Below the pieces are notes generated by a model that was not told where the DNA came from, ran no database searches, and saw nothing but the letters and a program-made list of their open reading frames with translations. From Hyperoodon ampullatus (taxonomy: Eukaryota > Chordata > Mammalia > Artiodactyla > Ziphiidae), in NCBI GenBank assembly GCA_949752795.1, contig OX457057.1, positions 104,125,513 through 104,189,512 on the forward strand: DNA of 64,000 bases, written 5' to 3'. The translations under genes and the position numbers were made by a program. Shown in pieces: positions 33,891 to 47,126 of this stretch. Each line of letters starts with the position of its first letter. Position 1 is the stretch's first letter.

Positions 33891-36138
33891 TACTTCTTAT
33901 TTGGCTAGCTATGTGGTATATGGCTATTAAAGACAGTGATGTGATACAGGGTATGTCAGAATGCAATTTCTAGAACATATGGGAATAGCAGATGTTGGGA
34001 ATGAGAAAGTCAAACCATTCTAGTCGGGAGTCAAGCACACCTCTGAAACCTAGAAGTGAAGCATAAGCTCAGTGGTCACCAAGTCACTGAATGTCAGGGC
34101 TGGACAGGTCCTCAGAGGACCCTGGCCCGCCCCACACCCATCCTCATATACATGAGGAAATTGAGAAGATTTGATTGAGCAAGATAGTGATGAACCCAAA
34201 TCTCCAAAATGTTACATGGGAACCCAAATTTAAACCTAAGTTTCATAATGCTGTTGTTTTTTAAAAAATAATTTTAGATGTTCAATGGGAAATGAGACAG
34301 GGTTTCATAATTAAAGACCAAGAGAAACTAAGTTGAAAGTAAGGTCTAAGCATTTGCACTTCTCGTGTGATGGCAAGTAATATGTGACATGTGAAAAAGT
34401 AAGAGAGGGTAAGGGGACAAAAGAGACTCAAATGCAGGAAGGAAGAAAAGCTGGAGCGGGGTGTGTGGGGAGAAAACAAGGGGCAAACAAAGAAGTAATA
34501 AGGACACAAAATCACAGAAGCAGCTGAGAAGCCTGTGAGAACTAGCAAATGAAGCCCTGAGATAGAGACCAGCCATTCAGCCAACAGAGGAGCCACAGAT
34601 GGGCCAGGTGTGACCTAAAAGGGAGCGGTGGAGGCTGCAGCTCTAGTGAGTCTGGCTCGCCTAGGGAGAGGCCCCTCAGCTCCTACCCACGTGGACACGT
34701 GCAAATTGCCAGATCTTCTAAGTTTCCAAGAAATGCTGGACGTTCAAATTTTATGTGAACACAAAAATCAAATTTTATGGAATTAGCTGGCAATTAATTC
34801 CAATCTGAGCGGAGGGGTATCCCCTAGTCAGGCCAGCCCCATGAAGACAAAGACAGGGTTGTTCTCCATCTTTGCTGCATCCCCACTGCCCGGCACATGA
34901 AGGACATTCCATAAATATTTGTTGAGTGAATTAACTAAACTGATTTAAATACAACTTAAATGTAGTCTAAAAGGCAGGGCTTCCTGACAGAATTACAATA
35001 TTTGATAGTCACCCCAAACCCTGAGCTTTGCAATACCTCAAATCACTGTGGAAACTGGTTGAAGAACCATGACTCAGCAAGGAGAGGTGGAGCCGTTTAA
35101 CTGAAGCTGCAGAATAAATGGCCTGGGACCCCTCGTATGCAGTCAGAAGAGAACTCTTTCCTCCTCACTGCCTGCCTCCAGAACCAAAGCAAGACTGGAG
35201 GGTCTGCTGGCTCCCCACTCCCCATCCCCTTCAGGTTTAGCTAGGTTTCACCTACCACATGCTGTGGGCTTCAGGGCACTGCACCAGATAAGCTTACACC
35301 CACTCAGGATATCAGCCCTTCATCGATGTTAACACCCTGTCTGAGATTTGAGGAGATGCAATTTTTTCACTGATGCCATTGCTGAGAGACGAGCTAACCA
35401 CTCTTCTGGGATTTGGAGGAAAGGCTTTTCTGGAGTTTTTTCTTAGAAACGAACGATGTGATTTTAAAATACTTCCTTCTCTTCCTAAAATTTCTTCAAG
35501 GTTCCACATGGCTGCAGATTTTAGCAGTTAAGGCAAAAATTCATTTGATGAAAAGAAAAAAAAAATCCCCTGAAAGTTTCAGTACCCAAATACATAAATC
35601 TTGGTATTTTTTCCTGTGTGTCTGACACCATAACGACAATTCGGTTAAAGCTGGATTTCTCCTGCAGACAGGGGCTTGTGACCACGACCTTGTTCCTCTC
35701 ACTTCAGCATCACAGCACACTTTCAGTTGACACCCACTTGGGGTACTGGAGCGGTGGCAGCCCGCGAAACTAAGTCTCTGGAGGCACAAACACACATGCT
35801 CACAGTACGGAGAGCAGCCACTCTCCTCACATGTCTAAGTCAGTATTGGTGTCAAACAATCTGTCCTGTTAAGTCTACAGACATTCTGTTTGTCAGCTCA
35901 CATGTCCCAGTTTTGGCATACGAAATATGCTCACCAGGTACACGGATAATCAAAAGAAGAGCACACAGTCTTTTCACTCAAGGCAGTTTAGTGTAGCTCG
36001 TTTCTTTAACCTAGCTCTTAATAAATCCAATCCAAATGAGCCCTAGACCAACTCAGCCTCAATAATAACATTCAACAACAGCAACGGCAGCAGCACACTT
36101 CCTGAAGGCTCACTATGTGCCAGGCACTTGTTCCAAGA

Positions 36139-36174
36139 GATAGATAGATGGATGGATGGATAGATAGATGGATA
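36139..36174. repeat. (GATA)/(GATG) tetranucleotide repeat
   Basis: Interrupted GATA and GATG units in CD58 intron 1. Confidence 0.9.
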
Positions 36175-36219
36175 GGCTCATTTATTCCTCAACTTAACTC
36201 TATGAGGTAGGTCTTATTA

Positions 36220-36470
36220 TTCATTTATTCATTCACCAAATATTTGTTGAGTACCTGCTATGTCCCAGGCACTGTACTAAGCAGTTAGGATACAACACTA
36301 AACAAATCAGACAGAATCCTACCCTCTTACAGTTTACATTATTGGGGAGGGTGGGGATGCGGGGCAGAGAGGAACACATTAAATGGAAAAGTATCACAGG
36401 TGATGTTAAGTGCTATTGAGAAAAATAAAGCAGTGTATTGGGGAGGATGATTAATAATGAGAAGGGAGGT
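36220..36470 (-). mobile_element. L2 3' end
   Basis: ACCAAATATTTGTTGAGTAC, ATGTCCCAGGCACTGTACTA and CTTACAGTTTACATT are the reversed L2 3' end. The 36480-37120 and 37400-38600 stretches show nothing I can name. Confidence 0.75.
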
Positions 36471-37124
36471 TGCCATTACATGTGAGGTGGTCCCAGCCGG
36501 CATGTGAGCAGGGCCCAGAAAAAACGAGGGAGTGAGCTTGAGCATATGGGGAAGAGCATTCAAAGAGTGAGAACCACTAAGTTACAGTTGAGGAAACTGG
36601 GGCTCAAAGAGGTTCAGAAGCTGACCGTGGTCACTCAGCTGGTCCAGGACAGAGCTGGTGTCCAGACACAGGTGGCCAGCTCCAAAGCCTTCACTGTTAG
36701 CCACAGTGTGAGACGCCTTGGTCCTTCCTTGTCAATTCCACCTGCATCCAGTCCCAGTCAGTGATTTCTGTTTCCATGAGTGCTAAAGACAGAAATCTAC
36801 TGGTCTCAGATATGCCACCATGGCTTCCCTGTCTTCATCTATTTCAGACTGAAACTGCAGCCCCCTGATTCCCAACAGACAATAAACCCCCTGGTTCCCC
36901 AATCCCAGAAACTCCACAGAACTCGCCTCACATATGCTCTCAGTTGTCAAGCTATTCCTTGTCTCCTGGATGAATGCATCCAGAATTAAGATGTTTGTTC
37001 TTTAAATCAACTTCCTTTTGAACTTCCCTGTTTCCTGTCATGCTAAAATACTTGCCTTTTTAAGCCCTTATTCTTGCACTTAAAAATCCTTCTTTCACAA
37101 GACATTTCCCTCTCAATCTGTACA

Positions 37125-37395
37125 GTCCGATTCAGTAGCCACTAGCCAATGTGGCTGGTGAGCCCATGCCACGTGGTTAGTCCAAATTGAGATGTGTTGT
37201 TAGTATAAGATACACACTAGACTTTGAAGGTCAAGTATGAAAAGGGGAATGTAAAATCTCTCATTAACATTTTCTATATCAACTACATGTTGAAATGAAA
37301 ATACTGTGGGTATATTAGGTTAAATAAAATATATTATTAAAATTAATTTTACCTGTTTCATATTATATTTCTATTTAACAGCACTACTCTGGCCG
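37125..37395. mobile_element. Non-autonomous hAT-Charlie element
   Basis: Same family as 12901 and 14418: CAGTAGCCACTAGCCAATGT and TTTAACAGCACTACTCTGG. Confidence 0.5.
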
Positions 37396-40013
37396 GCTCT
37401 TTCAAGATACCCATATCACATCACGCTCAAAAGCCACATTTGCCTTTGACTGTTCTTGTCTTAGATAGGATATATCTGAGACCTACAGCATGCTTTGGAG
37501 AATAAGGCTCTCACTAGAGCTATTTAATACTCTGCAAGTCTTTTTAAATCTATTCTCCAAAGTCTGATTAAAGGTATTTTAATACGCTATCGATCATTTC
37601 ATTAAAAATTTCTTTATAATCCCTATTATTTTCTAGTTACTCAGTTCATAGTTGAGAAACTCTATTACAATTAATTTATGATGACATAGTCTTATTAGTT
37701 TCTTATTAATATGAATTTCTTATTATTTTCTGAATGTGTACAGTAAACTTCATTTTTTTTTCTAGTTTTTAACTGTTACATGGGAAAAACATTCAGAAAC
37801 TACAGACCAGAGAGGTTGATGGAAATTCAGACACTGTTCTTAACAGACATTCAGGGGAACATTATGAGATGTGAAGGTCACTAGGAACCAAAATGGGTTC
37901 ATTTCCTCAGAACAAGCCTATCAGAATAATTTGGTTCCCTAAGATGGATACCTGCGAAACAGAATAGATCAAGGTCACAAAGGATAGAACTCTGAACTAA
38001 TAACTTTCAAATGGGGGCAGAGAGCAGACATGATTTCTTACAGTGATTCTGGGCAAGAGGTCCCCTCACTTTCACTGGTTTCATTTTGAGCCCCAGAGTC
38101 CTTGGGCTAAGAGCTCATCAGCAAAGGCACGAGCAGCATTGAGAAGGAGAAGGCCAATGCGCACAAGGGAAAGGGACTGAAAACAAGAAAACAAAGAGGC
38201 CAAAGGAGAGAATCCCATGCCCATAAAGTAGCTAAAAGACACTTTCCTTTGAGTCTGGTAGATGGGCACTGAAACTTATCTCCAAAGAGGAACTGCTAAA
38301 ATGTTTTCCACACTTTTTTGGGGACGGTATCACTATTTTAGTCACACTTCATATTAAAACTTGTCTGAGCAAATGGAAAAGGCTGTATCCAGGTTTCACC
38401 TTCAATCCTGAGATGGAAGCTTTTATCTGTGACTGCAGAAACTAAGGTTCTGTGTGCCCTTAAGTAAAAACTTCAAAAAGCCTTCTGTACTCAAGAGAAA
38501 ACAACATGAGAAGAAATCAAAGGACACAAAACTTGTGCAAACAAGGGCTGATGTATGCTGGCAAACTTTCTGCTTTTAAACAGAGAAAGCAATGCCTACC
38601 ATCAAAGCCTATATGAATTAAAAAACATTAGAGTGAGACATGCTGGGACCCAGCCCCACCCCCCAGCAGGCCAGCAGCTTCCACACCAGGTGGGGCTGGC
38701 AGCCAGTGGAGTCAGGGGAGTCAGTGGAGTCAGCTGCCCACAGTACTTGGCTCTGCCACAGCAGAAGACTGCATGCAGCCCATATCGGGGGCACCCTAGA
38801 GCATATAACTCTAGTCACCAAAGGGGAAGACGAGAGTCCTGCTGGGCCCCACAGGACATCTCTTACATAAGGCCACTTCTCCAAGACCAGAAAACGTAAC
38901 CAACCTACCCACTACATAGAAATAAAGATAGAGAATTAGACAAAATGAGGAGACAGAAATATATAACAAAGGAACAAGACAAACCCCCAAAGAATAACTA
39001 AGTGAGTGGAGATAAGCAATCTAACCAATAAAGACTTCAGGTAATGATCATAAAGATGCTCAATGAACTCAAGAGAAGAATGAATGAACACTGTGAGAAG
39101 TTCAACAAAGAGTTAGAAAATATAAAGAAGACTCAAACAGCTGAAGAATACAATAACTGAAATTTTAAAAATACACTAGAAGGAATCAACAGTAGATTAG
39201 ATGACACAGAGGAATGCATCAGTGAACTGGAAGACAGAGTAGTGAAATTCACCCAAGCTGAACAGAAAAAAAAAAGAACTTTAAAAAGTAGGGATAGTTT
39301 AAGAGACCTCTGAGACAACAACAGGCATACTAACATTCACATTATAGGGGTCCCAGAAGGAGAAGAGAGAGAGAAAGGGACAGAAAACTTATTTGAAGTG
39401 ATAACAGCTAAAAACTTCCCTAACCTGAGAAAGGAAACAGACATCCAAGTTTAGGAAGTACAGAAAGTCCCAAACAAGACGAACCCAAAGATGTCACACC
39501 AAGACACATTGCAATTAAAACAGCAAAAATTAAAGATAAAAAGAGAGTCTTAAAAGCAGTAAGGGAAAAGCAACCAGTACACACAAAGTAACTCACGTAA
39601 GACTTTCAGCTGACTTTTCAGCAGAATCTTTGCAGGCCAGAAGTACATCATGATGTACTTAAAATGATGAAAGGAAAAAAACTTACAACCAAGAATATTC
39701 TACCCAGAAAGGCTATCATTCAGATATGAAGGAGACAAGCAAAAGCTAAAAGAGTTCAGTGTCACTAAACCAGCTTTACAAGGAATGTTAAAGGGACTTC
39801 TCTAAGCAGAAAAGACCACATCTAGAAATATGAAAACTAAAAAAGGAAAAATCTCATTGGTAAAGGCAAACATACAGTAAAGGTCAACCACATAAAAAGC
39901 TAGTAGGAAGGTTAAAAGACAAAAGCGATAAAATCATCTATATCTATAGTACAAAGTTAAGGAATACACAAAATAAAAAGATATAAAATATGACATCAAA
40001 AACATTAAATGTG

Positions 40014-40218
40014 GGCTTCCCTGGTGGCTCAGTGGTTGAGAGTCTGCCTGCCGATGCAGGAGACATGGGTTCGTGCCCCGGTCCGGGAAGATTCCCACAT
40101 GCCATGGAGAGGCTAGGCCCGTGAGCCATGGCTGCTGAGCCTGCGCGTCCGGAGCCTGTGCTCCGCAACGGGAGAGGCCACAACAGTGAGAGGCCCGCGG
40201 ACTGCAAAAAAAACAACA
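40014..40218 (+). mobile_element. CHR-type SINE, young form
   Basis: Duplication AAAAACATTAAATGTG at 39998-40013 and 40219-40234. Inserted in the L1/HAL1. Confidence 0.95.
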
Positions 40219-40777
40219 AAAAACATTAAATGTGAGGGTGGGGTGGGCAGCAAAAACACAGGATTGTTATAATGTGTTCAAACTTAAGAGATCATCAACT
40301 TAAAATAATCTCGTAAAATTGACTCATTATATAGTTATATATGAACCTCATGGGAACCAAAAGCCTATGATAGATACATACACAAAAAAGAGAAAAGAAT
40401 CCAAACATAACACTAAAGATAGTCATCAAATCACAAGAAAAGAGAGCAAAAGAAGAAAAAAGGAACAAAAAAGAATTGTAAAAACAACCAGAAAACAATT
40501 AACAAAATGGCAATAAGTACACACCTATCAATAATTACTTTCAATGAATGGACTAAATGTTCCAACCAAAAGACACAGGGTAGCTGAATGGATTTAAAAA
40601 AAAACAAAAAAAAACAAGACCCATCTATATGCTGCCTATAAGAGAATCACTTCAGATCTAAAGACATAGACTAAAAGTGAGTGGACGGAAAAAGGTATTC
40701 ATGCAAATAGAAATAAAAAGAAAGTTGGGGAAGCACTACTTACATCAGACAAAACAGACTTTAAAATAAAGACTGTG

Positions 40778-41114
40778 GGGCTTCCCTGGTAGCGCAGTAG
40801 TTAAGAATCTGCCTGCCAATGCAAGGGACATGGGTTCGAGCCCTGGCCCAGGAAGATCCCACATGCTGTGGAGCAACTAAGCCCGAGCGCCACAACTACT
40901 GAGCCTGAGCTCTAGAGCCTGTGAGCCACAACTACTGAAGCCTGTGTGCCTAGAGCCCGTGCTCTGCAACAAGAGAAGCCACGACAATGAGAAGCCCACT
41001 CACCGCAACGAAGAGTAGCCCCCACTCATCGCAACTAGAGAAAACCCACATGCAGCAACGAAGACCCAACACAGCCAAAAATAAATAAATAAATAAATAA
41101 ATTAAAAAATAAAA
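40778..41114 (+). mobile_element. CHR-type SINE, long form
   Basis: GGGCTTCCCTGGTAGCGCAG head and AATAAATAAATAAAT tail. An AAAGACTGT repeat lies on both sides. Confidence 0.95.
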
Positions 41115-41589
41115 CAAAGACTGTAACAAGAGACAAAGAAAGAGATTACCTAATGATAAAGGGACCAATCCAACAAGAAGATAAAACAATTGTAAATATA
41201 TATGCACCCAACATAGGAACACTTAAATACATAATGCAAATATTAACAAACATAATGGGAAAAATTGACAGTAACACAATAATATTAGGGGACTTTAATG
41301 TCCCACTTACATCAATGGACAGATCATCCAGACAGGAAGTCAATTAGGAAACATTGGCCTTAAATGATACATGAGACCAGATGACCCTAATAGATAGATA
41401 TATAGAGAACATTACATCCAAAAGCAGTAGAATACACATTCTTTTCAAGTACACATAGAACATTCTCCAGGACAGATAACATGCTGGGCTACAAAACAAG
41501 TCTCAATAAATTTAAGAAGACTAAAATCATATGATGCATCTTTTCCAACCACAGTGCTGTAAGACTAGAAATCAACATAGGTAGTATGC

Positions 41590-42840
41590 TTTGTTTACAT
41601 CCATCTTAGTAATACTTTTTTGGATCTGCCTCCTCAGGCAAGGGAAACAAAAGCAAAAATAAACAAATGGGACTATATCGAACTGAAAAGCTTCTGCACA
41701 GGGAAGGAAACTATCAACGAAATGAAACAGCAGCCTGACGAATGGGAGAAGCTATTTGCAAATGATATAACTGATAAGGGGTTAATATCCAAAATATACA
41801 AAGAACTCATACAACTCAATAGTAAAAACAACAACAACAACAAAAAAACCTGATTAGAAAATAGGAAGGGGACCTGAAAACACATTGTCCAAAGAAGCCA
41901 CAGAGATGGCCAACAGGCACATGAAAAGATGCTCAGCATCATTAATCATCAGGGAAATGCAAATCAAAACCACAATGAGATGCTACCTCACACTTGTCAG
42001 AATGGCTATCATCAAAAAAGACAACAAATAACAAGTGTTGGCAAGGATGTGGAGAAAAGGGAACCCTCATGCATTGTTGGTGGGAACATAAATTGTTGCA
42101 GCCACTATAGTATGGCAGTTCCTCAAAAAATTAACAGAAACTGCCATATGATCCAGCAATTTCACTGCCATATGATCCAGCAAATTCACTTCTGTGTACC
42201 TGAAGAAAACAAAAACACTAACTGGAAAAAAACATATGCACACCAATACTCATTGCAGCATTATTTACAATAGCCAAGATATGAACGCAACCTATGTGTC
42301 TATTGATAGATGAATGAATAAAGAAGATGTGGTATTTATATACAATGGACTATTACTCATCCATAAAACATGAAATCTTGCCTTTTACAACATGGATAGA
42401 TATAGAAAGTATTGTGCTAAGTAAAATCAGTGAGACAGAGAAAGCCAAATACCATATGATTTCACTTATATGTGGAATCTAAAAAACAAAACAAACAAAC
42501 ATTCAAAACAGAAATAGACTCATAGATACAGAGAATAAACGGGTGGTTACCAGAGGGAAGATGGATAGAGGGGGTGAGTGAAATAGGTGAGGGAGATTAA
42601 GAGGTACAAACTTCCAGTTATAAAATAAATAAGTCATGGAGATGTAATGTATAGCATAGGGAATATAGTCAATAATATTGTAATAACTTTTTGTGGTGAC
42701 AGGTGGTAACTAGACTTATTGTGACCATTTTGTAATGTAAAAAAATATTGAATCACTATGTTTACACTTGAAACTAAGGTATCGATAATATTGTAAGTCA
42801 ATTTAAAAAGGAAAAAAAATAACAACAATAAAGTGTAAAT
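41590..42840 (+). mobile_element. L1 3' part (ORF2 end and 3' UTR)
   Basis: TGGGACTATATCGAACTGAA, AAATGCAAATCAAAACCACA, ATTTACAATAGCCAAGATAT and GGTGGTTACCAGAGG mark the L1 ORF2 C-terminal end. The reverse transcriptase core between this and 41340 is missing. A 24-bp unit is tandemly doubled at 42142-42189. Confidence 0.85.
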
Positions 42841-43077
42841 TCAATTTTTTTAAATTACAGTAAAAAGATGGCAATAAAACCAATTCCTAGATCTAGTTCT
42901 TTAAAAGTAGTTGTCTTTTTCAAAATTCCTAAAAGATACCTGTCAAAAATAAAAGCAGCAACAAATGCAAAAATGTGAAATTTCATTAGATCCTGGTATT
43001 TAAAAAAAGACATCCTTGTGACAATTGGAGGAATTTGAATAAGAGTAGCAGTTAAGTGATATTATGAGATTATTGTT

Positions 43078-43080
<3 letters not shown>

Positions 43081-43119
<39 letters not shown>

Positions 43120-43310
43120 TGGTACGCGGGCCTCCCACCGCTGTGGCCTCTCCCATTGCGGAGCACAGGCTCCGGACGCGCAGGCTCAGCGGCCATGGCT
43201 CACGGGCCCAGCCGCTCCGCGGCATGTGGGATCCTCCCAGACCGGGGCACGAACCCGCTTCCCCTGCATCGGCAGGCGGACTCCCAACCACTGCGCCACC
43301 AGGGAAGCCC
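43081..43310 (-). mobile_element. CHR-type SINE, young form with very long poly(T)
   Basis: An uninterrupted run of 38 T at 43081-43118 precedes the reversed young SINE. TAATTTTT repeats flank it. Confidence 0.95.
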
Positions 43311-43639
43311 TAATTTTTATAAATATTATGTTATTGGGCTTATGCCAAAGCATTTAGGAGTGAAGTGTGGGTGTATAAAGAAAGTATAATTATGGCAAAA
43401 TGTTAATAAATGAATACATAAATAAACCCCCATTCTGAATTCTATGGCCCAAAGAAGGTTCCCCCACCCCTCTACTGTAGATTACGATATTGAATACAAT
43501 CTATGTGATTGGTAACTTGCTGTCTTATATAATTTCACATGCTTTAGCAAAATTACGTTGGACAATATATATGTTATATATAAGAGATTAACTATGGCTG
43601 CACCAATCAACAAAAAGTTGCTTACCTATTCTTGGGTTG

Positions 43640-43860
43640 GGAATACATAGACTTTAAGTCAAATAGACCTAAGTGCTAGCAGGTTCTACCACTTATTTGT
43701 TGTGTGAACTTGGACAAGGTACTTAACCTACCTCAACTTTGTTCTCCTCCTTAACAGTCTCTACCTTATAAAACTGGTGTGACAATTGAAAACAAAAATC
43801 TAAAACTCTAAGCACAGCACTTGGTACAGAGCATGTGCTTAATTCATGGCAACTATTAGA
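43640..43860 (+). mobile_element. MIR SINE
   Basis: CCACTTATTTGTTGTGTGAA, TGGACAAGGTACTTAACCTA and AGCACAGCACTTGGTACAG form a MIR in sense. Confidence 0.75.
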
Positions 43861-44339
43861 TACACCCTATTATAATACTGGATCTAATTTTTTGAGAGGA
43901 AAACACAACACTATTTTGATTTGGATTACCTTTCATAAATAAAACCTCACAGGCTCTCTGAATCTTAATTAAGCAAAGCATATGAACAAGTCTCACATAA
44001 TAATGTGAGATAATAATAATTTAAAATGGGGAAATGTTTGACCAATACTTTATCATCTAATGTCCAGATTTAACAATTTGTATTGTTAAAAATATTAAAA
44101 TTTAAAAAATATATTAAAATAAATCAATGAAAGAAACTTTATATGACGTAGTATATGACTTGGTTCCTGCGTACAAGGATCTAAAATCTAGTTGGAGAGA
44201 CAACTGGCGAGATAAAGGATCCATAAAAGGTCAACCACAGCAGAACAAGGCAGGCTCTGCTAATGAGACCTAACTAATACAACAGTTCCTATTTTTGAGC
44301 TTGCTACTTGCCCAGCACTACCTAGGTCCTGTCCACATG

Positions 44340-45220
44340 TTACCCCACTGATGCAAACCAGTGCCGAACCCTGCCAGCCCTACCTTCAAAACACCCTGCT
44401 ATCTCCAATTCCGCACCCCAACCCCAGTCATTTCTTACCCACCCCCACCCTGTCATTGTTCCCGCAGCCTCCTAACTGGTCTCCCTGCTTCTCTTTTTTC
44501 ATCAGCAAGGACTATCCTGCACCCAGCATCCAGAATCATTCATTTAAACACTCAACTCATCACAATTTCACTCCTGTTCATAACTCTCTGAGACTTCCTA
44601 TTTCATTGGGAATAAAAAAAAGTTAGTCTTGGGCTTCCCTGGTGGCGCAGTGGTTGAGAGTCCACCTGCCATTGCAGGGGACACGGGTTCGTGCCCCGGT
44701 CCGGGAAGATCCCACATGTCGCAAAGCAACTAAGCCGGTGCACCACAACTACTGAGTCTGCGGAGCTCTAGAGCCCACGAGCCACAACTACTGAGCCCAG
44801 GTGCCTACAGCCTGTGCTTTAAAACAAGAGAAGCCACTGCAAAGAGAAGCCCATGCACCACAATGAAGAGTAGTCCCCCGCTCTCTGCAACTAGAGAAAG
44901 CCCACGCACAGCAACGAAGAGCCAACGTAGCAAAAAATAAATTAATTAATTAATTAAAAAAAAAAAAGGGGCCCACAAAACTTTATTTCTAGGGTTCAGC
45001 CCTGACTACTTGTACAACTTCATATCCTATTTACTCTCCAGCACAGTGCTCTCCTCGAAGTTCTTTAAATGGTTGAAGCCTATCTCAGGGTTTTTGCTGC
45101 TGTCCTCTCTGTCTAGAATACTACTCTCCCAGACGGTAACCTGGCCTGCTCCATCATTTCCTTTTAAGTCTACACTCAACTGTTTCCCTTTTAAAGAGAC
45201 CCTCCCCTGACCACACTATA
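44340..45220 (+). mobile_element. L2 LINE fragment split by a SINE
   Basis: CAGCCTCCTAACTGGTCTCC is an L2 hallmark. After the SINE (44631-44968) it continues with GAGACCCTCCCCTGACCAC. Confidence 0.65.
44631..44968 (+). mobile_element. CHR-type SINE, long form
   Basis: Young-like head (GGCGCAGTGGTTGAGAGTCC) joined to a long-form body and an AATTAATTAATT tail. I could not find a matching target-site duplication. Confidence 0.9.
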
Positions 45221-45224
45221 TAAA

Positions 45225-45500
45225 ATACTAACCACCAGAGAGTGACAATGAAATATCATACCTCCACCCCATGGAGCACTATGCAGCTGTAAAAAAAAAA
45301 AAAAATGAGGATGATCTCTATGAACTGATATGGAATGATTTTCCAGACATATGGTTAATTGACAAAAACAAGGTACAAAAGAGTACACAGAGTATGTCAC
45401 CTGTTGTTTAAAAAAGGGAGTTAGAAATAAACATATGTATCTGTTTATAACTGCAAAAAGAAACAGAAAGATAAAACTGAAACAAATTATATGTTATGGG
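45225..45500 (+). mobile_element. L1 (old ME-type) 3' fragment
   Basis: ATGGAGCACTATGCAGCTGT, TGGAATGATTTTCCAGACAT and AAGTACACAGAGTATG-like sequence fit old L1 3' ends. Confidence 0.5.
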
Positions 45501-45546
45501 GGGAGAGGAAGGGGGGGAATAGAATTTCTGAGCATATTTTTTTATG

Positions 45547-45845
45547 GTATCAGTATCCACAGGGAATTGGTTCCAGGTTCCCAGTGGATACCAAAATCTG
45601 AGGATGATCAAATCCTTCATGTAAAATGGCATAATATTTGCATATAACCTATGCACATCCTCTCAAATACTTTAAATCATCTCCAGATTACTTATAATAC
45701 CTAATACAATGTAAATGCTATTTAAATAGTTGTCAGAACGTGGCAAATTCAAGTTTTGCTTTCTAGGACTTTCTGGAATTTTTTTTTCCTGAATATTTTT
45801 AATCTGCAGGTGGTTGAATCTGCAAATATGGAAGGCCAGCTGTAT
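45547..45845. mobile_element. Tigger-type non-autonomous element
   Basis: GGTTCCAGGTTCCCAGTGGA, ACCTAATACAATGTAAATGC and the end GGAAGGCCAGCTGTAT are recognisable as a MER2-like Tigger element. Confidence 0.7.
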
Positions 45846-46192
45846 ATGGTTTTGATTTGAACCATGTTAATAGTTTACATATTTAAAAATTAAATCAAGG
45901 TGGGGGAAACCCTAAAACTGAATAGAAAGAGAAGCAAATTAATGCAACTATGTATCACTTTGATAACATAACCACACAGAAGAAAAATTCAAATAACTTG
46001 AAAATACAGTGTTCTATACATATTTAATGGGAGATATGAAAGAATAAAAAGAACTGCTAAGAAATCTTGAACTGTATTTAGTAAAGTTTGTGCTTGGGAG
46101 TAGTATTGGCATAGCAATTATGGAATTAGTTTGTGTTTAATGTAGATTAGGAAAATATACTAATGCTACTAAGAATAGAATTCTCGCCATGG

Positions 46193-46230
46193 GGAAGGGA
46201 GGTACTAATACGGAAGGGAGGTACTAATAC
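46193..46230. repeat. 19-bp tandem duplication
   Basis: Two exact copies of GGAAGGGAGGTACTAATAC, followed by a partial third (GGAATGGAG). Confidence 0.9.
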
Positions 46231-46327
46231 GGAATGGAGAAAAAGGAAGAAATGAATTGTTGGATTAGCTTTTGCGGTAACAAGATAAATGCCTGACTTT
46301 GTGAAAACTATTTCCTAGCACTGAAAA

Positions 46328-46386
46328 CTGACAGGGCCTAGAAGCTATTTGGAGCCATAGCTTCTAGGCCCTGTCAGTGGCTCCAA
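46328..46386. repeat. Perfect 21-bp hairpin with 8-nt loop
   Basis: Arm 46328-46348 (starts CTGACAGGGC) is the exact reverse complement of 46357-46377, around the loop TTGGAGCC. The loop sequence plus one base (TTGGAGCCA) also has its reverse complement TGGCTCCAA at 46378-46386. Confidence 0.98.
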
Positions 46387-46716
46387 GAGTCTTGAGCACA
46401 CCTAGCACCCAGGTCTTAATTTCTAAATACCATCCCCCACTAAAAGGAAAAAGGAATCTAATGATTCCAAGGCTGAGTCAGGAAAAGAACAAAATGAGTC
46501 CAGAACACCCTTCTACACCAGAAAGTAAGGAAGTGCTCAAAACTGAGGGAAACATGGCAAAAGGACACTGAAAGTTGGAAGGGTTCCCACTTGCCAAATA
46601 CAGAATCACTGAGCATCAAAATGAAAAATGACAGGAATGCCATCTTAAATAATACATGAGTCCTTACTAGTACTAAAAAAAAAAAAAAAAAAAAAAAATT
46701 AAAAAGGGAGGTGCAG

Positions 46717-46930
46717 TGGGCTTCCCTGGTGGCACAGTGGTTGAGAGTCCGCCTGCCAATGCAGGGGATGCGGGTTCGTGCCCCGGTCCAGGAAGATCCC
46801 ACATGCTGCGGAGCGGCTGGGCCCATGAGCCATGGCCGCTGGGCCTGCGCATCCAGAGCCTGTGCTCCGCAACGGGAGAGGCCACAACAGTGAGAGGCCC
46901 GCGTACTGCGCAAAGAAAAAAAAAAAAAAA
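46717..46930 (+). mobile_element. CHR-type SINE, young form
   Basis: Duplication AAAAGGGAGGTGCAG at 46702-46716 and 46931-46945. A separate run of about 22 A lies just upstream. Confidence 0.95.
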
Positions 46931-47126
46931 AAAAGGGAGGTGCAGAAGCTCTTTGTTACTGAAGAATGTCAATAAAGTATAAAGAAAATAGGGATAAAAT
47001 ATTGCTATCGACAAACATTTTAGTGGGAAGAATCACCACTGGGTTGTAAAACATTGGGTGAAAGATTGTTGGAAAACAGGATATTCACACAATCTCAAAG
47101 TGTTACATAATGAATCACGTATTACA

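Larger units (their letters stand above)
38620..41580 (+). mobile_element. L1/HAL1-like LINE, 5' part with decayed ORF1 and endonuclease region
   Basis: 38940-39810 reads as a stop-ridden ORF1 (AAGATGCTCAATGAACTCAA, AACTGGAAGACAGAGTAG, CAGAAAGGCTATCATTCAG). 40530-41340 matches an L1 endonuclease region, with a readable NIYAPNIGTLKYIMQILTNI and ILGDFNVP. SINEs at 40014-40218 and 40778-41114 interrupt it. The element is dead. Confidence 0.8.

Noticed and set aside
41153..42273. Frames with NIYAPNIGTLKYIM and similar peptides
   Set aside because: Remnants of dead L1 ORF2 without an intact reverse transcriptase.
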